NCBI GenBank assembly: GCA_964420875.1
Contig: CAYQUK010000001.1
Span: forward strand, 1 to 64,000
DNA length: 64,000 nucleotides
DNA from: JAUPVO01 sp964420875
GTDB taxonomy: Bacteria > Patescibacteriota > Minisyncoccia > Phycocordibacterales > UBA5272
Direction: 5' to 3'
Positions 58,817-64,000 of this stretch are shown here, piece by piece; position 1 is the first letter of the stretch, and the number at the start of each line of letters is the position of its first letter. The notes beneath the pieces are model-generated. The model was not told where the DNA came from. It saw only the letters and a program-made list of their open reading frames with translations, and made no database searches. The position numbers and the translations under genes were made by a program.

Positions 58817-60394
58817 ATGAACAAAGAGCTAGCAGACCTACTTTTCCCAGATATTGTGAAGCATCGTAAGGATTTTGAGGCTGTGTATCCAAAGCGTAAC
58901 TTGCCATCTGGTGCTGAGGTGTTGCGCGTTGCCCCATCTCCGACAGGGCCTATGCATATCGGCACTGTGTATATGTCACTAGTGAGCAAAGCTGTTGCGG
59001 TAAATACTGGTGGAGTATTCATGTTGCGTATCGAGGACACTGATACTGCGCGTGAGCTGGACGGCGCAAGAGAGTACATCATAAAAACTTTAGACGACTA
59101 TGATCTTACACCAAATGAGGGTGAGAAAATGGATGGTAGCGAGACGGGTGATTATGGTCCATACAGGCAAAGCAAAAGAAAAGACATATATGCAGCATTT
59201 GCATATGATTTTGTTTTGAATGGCTATGCATACCCATGTTTTATAAGTGAAGAAGAGTTGTCTGAAATGCGTGATCAGCAGACTGCAAATAAAATCAGAA
59301 CCGGGGTGTATGGCGAGTATGCAAAACATCGCGATTTGTCACTAGAAGAAGTGAAAACAAAAATTGCTAATGGTGAGAAATATGTATTGCGTCTAAAGGC
59401 ATCAGGATATCATTTAAAGAAAACGAAATTTGTAGATGAATTTTTGGGTGAACAAAATATCCCGGAGAATGACGAGGACTTTGTTTTGATTAAAAAAGAC
59501 GAATTGCCAACTTATCATTTTGCTCATGTGGTAGATGATTACCTAATGAGAACAACATTTGTAACCCGTGGTGAGGAGTGGTTATCATCAATGGGTAAAC
59601 ATATAGAGCTGTGGCAAAAAATAGGTACTCCTGTACTAAAATATGGTCACATAATGCCAATTAACAAACATGCTGGTGGTGGTGTTAGAAAGTTATCAAA
59701 GAGAAAAGACAGCGAGGCTACAATGAGTTTTTATCAAGAGAGCGGATACACCAAAGAAAGCATTATCGCCTATCTTTACAGACTGGCTAATCCAGATTTT
59801 GACTCTTGGTGGGAAACAAATAGAGATGTATCAAAATATGTTCTAGATACAGATGCTATGAAGCGCAGCAGCCGTGGGCCGCTACTCGATTTTAAAAAGT
59901 TAGACGACATATCTAGTGATGTTATTGCTAGCAAGAGCGCGAGTGTGGTCGCAGACGAACTCCTCGCATGGGCGGAAAAATATGACACAGAGTTTTACAA
60001 TGTTATATCAAAAGATAGGGCGTATCTAGAGCAGGTTTTAAACATTGAAAGAGAGACAGAGAACCCACGTAAAGACATAGTGCGTTATGGTGTGGCACGC
60101 GAGCAAATAGAGTATTTCTTTGATGAGCTATACAAATCTGTAGATATTGATGCCGGCATAAAGACAAAGATACAAAGCCTATTAAACCAAGACTATTGGT
60201 ATGATATGTCTCTAGACCTAGATGCTTGGATATTAAAAGTAAAAGAGGATGTTGCGGCTGCTGCACCAGATATGAAGTTCGGCGCATTCATGATGGAGAT
60301 GCGTAAAGCGGTAACAGGAAAAGATAGAACCCCAAATATGTATTATCTGTTAAATGTTTTGGGTAAAGAGAGGGTGTTAAAAAGGTTTGTATAA
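58817..60394 (+). CDS. gltX: Glutamyl-tRNA synthetase
   Basis: A 525-residue class I GluRS. HIGH-type motif PMHIGT after RVAPSPTG, then FMLRIEDTDTARE, and KMSKS-type KLSKRKDSE. With GatCA present and no GlnRS seen, it is probably non-discriminating and also makes Glu-tRNA(Gln). A weak hairpin with T-run precedes it at about 58772-58800. Confidence 0.93.
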   Translation: MNKELADLLFPDIVKHRKDFEAVYPKRNLPSGAEVLRVAPSPTGPMHIGTVYMSLVSKAVAVNTGGVFMLRIEDTDTARELDGAREYIIKTLDDYDLTPNEGEKMDGSETGDYGPYRQSKRKDIYAAFAYDFVLNGYAYPCFISEEELSEMRDQQTANKIRTGVYGEYAKHRDLSLEEVKTKIANGEKYVLRLKASGYHLKKTKFVDEFLGEQNIPENDEDFVLIKKDELPTYHFAHVVDDYLMRTTFVTRGEEWLSSMGKHIELWQKIGTPVLKYGHIMPINKHAGGGVRKLSKRKDSEATMSFYQESGYTKESIIAYLYRLANPDFDSWWETNRDVSKYVLDTDAMKRSSRGPLLDFKKLDDISSDVIASKSASVVADELLAWAEKYDTEFYNVISKDRAYLEQVLNIERETENPRKDIVRYGVAREQIEYFFDELYKSVDIDAGIKTKIQSLLNQDYWYDMSLDLDAWILKVKEDVAAAAPDMKFGAFMMEMRKAVTGKDRTPNMYYLLNVLGKERVLKRFV

Positions 60395-60424
60395 TAAAGT
60401 ATATTTTATACTTTAAAACGAAAC

Positions 60425-61189
60425 CTAGTTCTCATTTTTATTTAGTAGTATAACTATTTTTGTCAGGTTCACTATATCGTCAACACTGCATCCACGAGAT
60501 AGGTCCATCATGGGCTTGTTCAGACCTTGTATTACTGGTCCTATAGCTTTTGCGCCACCTATACGCTCGGCTATTTTGTAGCCTATGTTTGCACTGTTTA
60601 GATCTGGGAATATAAATATATTTGCGTGTCCTGCTACTGTGCTGTTGCTAGATTTTATTTTGGCTGTGTTAATATCATAGGCCGCATCAAATTGCATCTC
60701 CCCATCAATATTTAGGTCCGGTCTCAAGGCTTGTATGTTATTTTTTACTATTCGCATTTTCTCGACACTTTCACCATCAGCAGAGCCAAGAGTTGAGTAC
60801 GAGAGTAGAGCGATAGCCGGTACCTGTTTTGTTATTTTATAAAAGTTGTCTGCAGTGTTGATTGTTATTTGTGTCAGTTGTTCCGCTGTTGGGCTCGGTA
60901 CCACAGCGCAGTCGGCAAATGCAAAAGTCTTGTCACTATGAGTCATGAGCATAAAGCTAGATACCAGACCATTTCTTGTGCCAACTGTTTTGATACCTGC
61001 ACGCAATACGTCCGCTGTGCTGTTTGCGGCCCCAGCTATAACAGTATCCACCTTTCCATCCAGCAAGTCCTTTGCAGCGATAGAGAGGTCGTTATCGCCA
61101 AGTATCGCCTCACAGATATTTTCTTTGTTCAGGATATTTACAGCCTCAACTATTCTGGTGTCATCTTTTTCTGGAAAAAGTATTTTCAT
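60425..61189 (-). CDS. pta: Phosphate acetyltransferase-like (Pta)
   Basis: A 254-residue Pta-family protein. Conserved segments DTVIAGAANSTADVLRAGI, LLSYSTLGSADGESVEKM and GEMQFDAA are seen. Acetyl-CoA to acetyl phosphate, for ATP by acetate kinase (not in the window). Family enzymes are usually about 330 residues; this one is shorter at the N-terminus. It ends the minus-strand glycan gene run. Confidence 0.86.
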   Translation of the reverse strand: MKILFPEKDDTRIVEAVNILNKENICEAILGDNDLSIAAKDLLDGKVDTVIAGAANSTADVLRAGIKTVGTRNGLVSSFMLMTHSDKTFAFADCAVVPSPTAEQLTQITINTADNFYKITKQVPAIALLSYSTLGSADGESVEKMRIVKNNIQALRPDLNIDGEMQFDAAYDINTAKIKSSNSTVAGHANIFIFPDLNSANIGYKIAERIGGAKAIGPVIQGLNKPMMDLSRGCSVDDIVNLTKIVILLNKNEN

Positions 61190-61190
61190 A

Positions 61191-61922
61191 TTATTTGGTT
61201 AATGCTTTCATGCTCCTCAGTGTTAGGTATAAAAACATTTTCCAATTTAGTTTTTCCTTCCAGAGGTTATTTGTGTTTTCTTTGTATTTGTTTTTTAATA
61301 CATCAGTGAGGCCGTTAACGGTGTATCCATTTGAGTCAGTAGAGTTAATGTTTCTGTAGATAAAGTCAAAAGGTAACTGTGCAAAATAGTAAAGCTCCTC
61401 ACCATTTTTAACATGCTTAGAAAATTTGTACTTTACAGCCTCTCTCGTTTTGATTGTGTGTGTCGCATCGCCATATATATTGCGCAACATTAACATATCC
61501 CAAAAGTAGTTGTACTTTTCTTTTTTAGTTTTAACTTTGGTTAAGTTTTCGTTACCTGTCGTTCTGTTTGTTATGAGCCAGTTGTGACTTTCTTTTTCCA
61601 AGACGTTGTTTATATTTTCTAAGGCATCGCCATATAGCCAGTCATCGTCGTCTAGGAATATCACATAGTCACTCTCTAAATCTTTTGCTTTCTCTAATGC
61701 TGTATTGCGAGAAAAGTTAACCCCAGAGTTTTTATTATTCTTTATATATATTATTTTATCGTTGCCAGTGTAGTTGTTTTCAAAGCTTGTGTAATCATAA
61801 TCAGGGGAGTCGTTGATGATAACCATTTGAAAGTTTTGATATGTCTGATCCAAGGCACTCTCTACGGCACGGGTCAGCTCATCAGGCCTGTTATATGTTG
61901 GTGTTATGATTGTGAATTTCAT
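61191..61922 (-). CDS. Glycosyltransferase family 2
   Basis: A 243-residue GT-A fold enzyme: TIITPTYNRPDELTRAVESAL at the start, metal/nucleotide DDDD motif (VIFLDDDDWLY) near residue 100. The sugar donor is unknown. One base separates it from pta and one from the GT32-type gene, so they share a transcript. Confidence 0.88.
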   Translation of the reverse strand: MKFTIITPTYNRPDELTRAVESALDQTYQNFQMVIINDSPDYDYTSFENNYTGNDKIIYIKNNKNSGVNFSRNTALEKAKDLESDYVIFLDDDDWLYGDALENINNVLEKESHNWLITNRTTGNENLTKVKTKKEKYNYFWDMLMLRNIYGDATHTIKTREAVKYKFSKHVKNGEELYYFAQLPFDFIYRNINSTDSNGYTVNGLTDVLKNKYKENTNNLWKEKLNWKMFLYLTLRSMKALTK

Positions 61923-61923
61923 A

Positions 61924-62625
61924 TTATATTACTCGGAATATTTTTTTGAGTACCTTTTTTACACCCAGCTTTTCTGATACTGTAACGCCGAGCTTGTGTA
62001 GACCTACTCTCTTTGCCAGCTTTATCATCGGGTGCCCCCATGAATAGTTCCACATATGTACTGCATAGCTTTCGCTAGGTGCATTGGTATAGTTAAACTT
62101 TTTAATATTCTCTGCGGTGTATGGGTAAAAGTATTTTGATTCGAAGACTTTTACGTTACTAAGTTTGTCTTTATTTTCATTATAAATTTGTGTCAGGACT
62201 CGAGGTATAGTTATCAGTGTTTTGGTATTCGCATTGTAGTACTCCAAACATTTGTCTATGAATAAGCTGTGTGGGGTGGACGCTACCATACCAGCACTGA
62301 TATGTATCTCGTCCTCTTTCCCTAACACTAGATCATTATCTAAAAAGTCATCAAAAGATTTTAATACAAACATGTCAGTGTCGAGATATATGCCCCCATG
62401 TTCACGCAGTATGATGAGGCGGGCATAGTCAGCCACGAATGCCCATTTTCTTTGTGCATAGACATTGCGAGTGTATTCGTATTTGCTGATATCAAAGTTA
62501 CTTTCATTCCACTCTATTATCTCGTACTCAGGCAACAGCTTTCGCCATGAGGCTATGCATCTCTCAATCAGCTCGCCTTTCTGTCCATTACCAAACCAGC
62601 AATAGTGTATAGTTTTGGGTATCAT
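61924..62625 (-). CDS. GT32-like glycosyltransferase with DXD motif
   Basis: A 233-residue protein with the OCH1/capsular polysaccharide synthesis pattern: IPKTIHYCWFG, SWRKLLPEYEIIEWNE, then ADYARLIILREHGGIYLDTDMF with the DXD motif. Such enzymes transfer mannose, galactose or similar sugars. Gap of one base to its neighbours. Confidence 0.9.
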   Translation of the reverse strand: MIPKTIHYCWFGNGQKGELIERCIASWRKLLPEYEIIEWNESNFDISKYEYTRNVYAQRKWAFVADYARLIILREHGGIYLDTDMFVLKSFDDFLDNDLVLGKEDEIHISAGMVASTPHSLFIDKCLEYYNANTKTLITIPRVLTQIYNENKDKLSNVKVFESKYFYPYTAENIKKFNYTNAPSESYAVHMWNYSWGHPMIKLAKRVGLHKLGVTVSEKLGVKKVLKKIFRVI

Positions 62626-62626
62626 A

Positions 62627-63685
62627 TTATTTATACAAAAACAAAGTCTTTTCTATCATCTTCTCAAAATCAAAACGTTTGTCATCCCATTTAAAATCTG
62701 TAGGGAGTGGCTCGTTCAGTATATCCATCAGGTCTGTATCGTATTTGTATAGGCGGGCATAAGGTAGGTCACGTATTATCTCTGGCACACCTCCAACATG
62801 GCGGGCTATGACTGGTATGCCGGCTTGTAATGCCTCGAGCAACACATAGCCGAGAGCCTCAGTGCGTGAGGGTAATAGGAATGCATCGTATTGAGGAAGT
62901 AGGGACTTTGCATTATTGATATGGCCATAGAGAGTGACACGTTTTTCTAATTTTTTCTCACGGATTAACTTTTCAAGTTTGCCCCTGCTGCTACCTTCAC
63001 CTATGATGTGATACTGTATATTTTTGATTTGCGGCAATATGCGCAGCACTGTATCGTGGGCCTTGTTGTGATTGAGTTCGCCAATACTGACTATGTGTTT
63101 TATTTTTTTATTCTTATCTCCATCTGAAAGTTTTGGTAACTGTTTATAGTCACCTTTTTGTATGCCGTTGTATACCACTACCATTTTCTTTTTGATAAAG
63201 CTTGGAGCACGCAAAGACTGCACAACATTTTCTGATACGGCTATAGTGCGATGTGACAACGACACCGTCATCCACATGAGTAGTCGTAGTACAGTCTTTG
63301 TAAAAATATTTCTGTCCTCGTTATGTGGCCAACCGTGAGCTGTGAATATTATAAGAGGCACACTAGCAAGTCTCGCTGCAATCGCTCCAAACATTGATAT
63401 TTTTGAGCTATGCAGATGTACTATGTCCGGCTTTTCTTTATCCAGATAAAAATAAAGATCAAATAAATTTTTGAATGCCGTAAAGGGATTCATGTTATTT
63501 TTAATTTTTAGATTTACTGTGCGTATTTTTTTGCTAGATATTTTTTCTAAAAGCTCGCCGTCATTTCCGCTAGCTACAACTACCTCATAGTTATTGTATA
63601 TCTTTGGATGGGTGGCCAAATCATGAACTGCTTTTTGAGCTCCGCCCCAGTTGGACTTGGTAATCAGATATACTATCTTTTTCAC
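62627..63685 (-). CDS. Glycosyltransferase family 4
   Basis: The 352-residue GT-B enzyme begins with GTG at 63685 (KKIVYLITKSNWGGAQK); the longer open frame to 63919 lies over the start of the opposite gene. The GT4 C-terminal domain has LPSRTEALGYVLLEALQAGIPVIA with the EX7E motif and GGVPEII. TATAAT lies 6 bases before the GTG. The neighbouring GT2 and GT32 genes indicate synthesis of a cell-surface glycan. Confidence 0.9.
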   Translation of the reverse strand: MKKIVYLITKSNWGGAQKAVHDLATHPKIYNNYEVVVASGNDGELLEKISSKKIRTVNLKIKNNMNPFTAFKNLFDLYFYLDKEKPDIVHLHSSKISMFGAIAARLASVPLIIFTAHGWPHNEDRNIFTKTVLRLLMWMTVSLSHRTIAVSENVVQSLRAPSFIKKKMVVVYNGIQKGDYKQLPKLSDGDKNKKIKHIVSIGELNHNKAHDTVLRILPQIKNIQYHIIGEGSSRGKLEKLIREKKLEKRVTLYGHINNAKSLLPQYDAFLLPSRTEALGYVLLEALQAGIPVIARHVGGVPEIIRDLPYARLYKYDTDLMDILNEPLPTDFKWDDKRFDFEKMIEKTLFLYK

Positions 63686-63691
63686 ATATCC

Positions 63692-63697
63692 ATTATA
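63692..63697 (-). promoter_or_regulatory. -10 box, leaderless promoter of the glycosyltransferase operon
   Basis: TATAAT on the minus strand is followed by exactly 6 bases and the GTG at 63685. Confidence 0.62.
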
Positions 63698-63724
63698 GCA
63701 GATGGATGTTATACTTATACACAT

Positions 63725-64000
63725 ATGCAGAAAACCCTTTTTATTACAGGCGGAGCCGGATATATAGGCCAAATGTTGGTGGATTTGTACGCTGCCCGCC
63801 CAGATGTAAAGATGATAATAGCTCTCGATAAGGAGTCTGAGCCTGACATGTATAAGACTCACGCAAATAGAGATAAATTGGTCTATATACACGCAAATAC
63901 TAGTGATAAAACTTGGCAATCAAAAGTGGCACAGTACTCTCCAGAGATAGTAATACACACAGCATGGCAGATACGTGAGATATATGGTAACAGACCGCTG
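63725..64000 (+). CDS. NAD-dependent sugar epimerase/dehydratase, N-terminal part
   Basis: The visible 92 residues start with TLFITGGAGYIGQMLVD, the GxxGxxG NAD-binding signature of the extended SDR family, and later IVIHTAW. The gene runs off the right edge, so the substrate cannot be assigned. TATACT lies 9 bases upstream. It diverges from the glycosyltransferase operon and may supply a nucleotide sugar. Confidence 0.85.
   Translation, partial: MQKTLFITGGAGYIGQMLVDLYAARPDVKMIIALDKESEPDMYKTHANRDKLVYIHANTSDKTWQSKVAQYSPEIVIHTAWQIREIYGNRPL

Noticed and set aside
63686..63919. N-terminal 78 residues of the longer frame of the last glycosyltransferase
   Set aside because: They overlap the divergent epimerase gene, and a GTG with a leaderless -10 box is available at 63685.

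Overview
The window looks like a chromosomal segment of an uncultivated ultrasmall bacterium of the Candidate Phyla Radiation (Patescibacteria), most likely a Parcubacteria-type lineage. The grounds are a 23S rRNA gene interrupted by a group I intron, a secretin-less type IV pilus operon, a VirD4/TraG-like ATPase, lamin-tail and thrombospondin-type-3 surface proteins, a split transketolase, a malic enzyme, an Elp3-type protein, and no visible biosynthetic pathways for amino acids, lipids or cofactors. This is inferred from gene content; no 16S gene is present. Most genes are AT-rich, tightly packed and lack a Shine-Dalgarno sequence. Many have a TATAAT/TATACT-like hexamer 6-9 bases before the start codon, which implies leaderless mRNAs.

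Layout. 1-950: 3' part of the 23S rRNA with a 358-nt group I intron, then 5S rRNA. 950-7740: small membrane proteins, an HD hydrolase, a VirD4-like ATPase, two exported proteins and a methyltransferase. 8159-12372: Elp3-type tRNA-modifying enzyme and an O-antigen-ligase-like membrane protein. 12373-19970: a probable small structured RNA, tsaD, DoxX, rlmH, tRNA-Val, DUF192, rnpB, murJ, lepA, a DivIC/FtsB-like protein and glutaredoxin. 20020-22913: three atypical higher-GC genes interleaved with tRNA-Arg, tRNA-Phe and hsp20. 22974-27983: valS, a SET-domain protein, a large coiled-coil protein and a 50-residue histone-H1-like peptide. 28052-39703: a complete type IV pilus locus (pilM, N-like, O-like, B, T, C, two major-type pilins, prepilin peptidase, four minor pilins). 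39724-45069: ligA, gatC, gatA, a thrombospondin-repeat membrane protein, tRNA-fMet and a second CAT tRNA. 45128-52638: central carbon metabolism (GAPDH, RpiB, Rpe-like, transketolase halves, PfkB-family kinase, aldolase, malic enzyme). 52649-57348: TerC, Bcp, hydrolase, a nucleotide and DNA repair run (AlkA, MTH1-like Nudix, Ogt, DUF1653) and a Tgt without its zinc cysteines. 57366-64000: a 57-residue atypical gene, surface proteins, gltX, pta, three glycosyltransferases and the start of a sugar epimerase.

How the genes work together. Carbon genes cover the non-oxidative pentose phosphate branch and lower glycolysis, with malate to pyruvate and a phosphotransacetylase, consistent with a fermentative, host- or community-dependent lifestyle. 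The pilus locus, VirD4-like ATPase and exported repeat proteins suggest cell contact and possibly DNA uptake. The most unusual feature is a set of five short genes (7808-7984, 20020-20454, 20627-21112, 22476-22913, 57366-57539). Each has its own promoter with a 17-base spacer, a clear Shine-Dalgarno, higher-GC coding sequence and an associated hairpin; four of the five are predicted membrane or secreted proteins. They differ from every neighbour in initiation signals and composition and form the best candidate here for an undescribed gene class.
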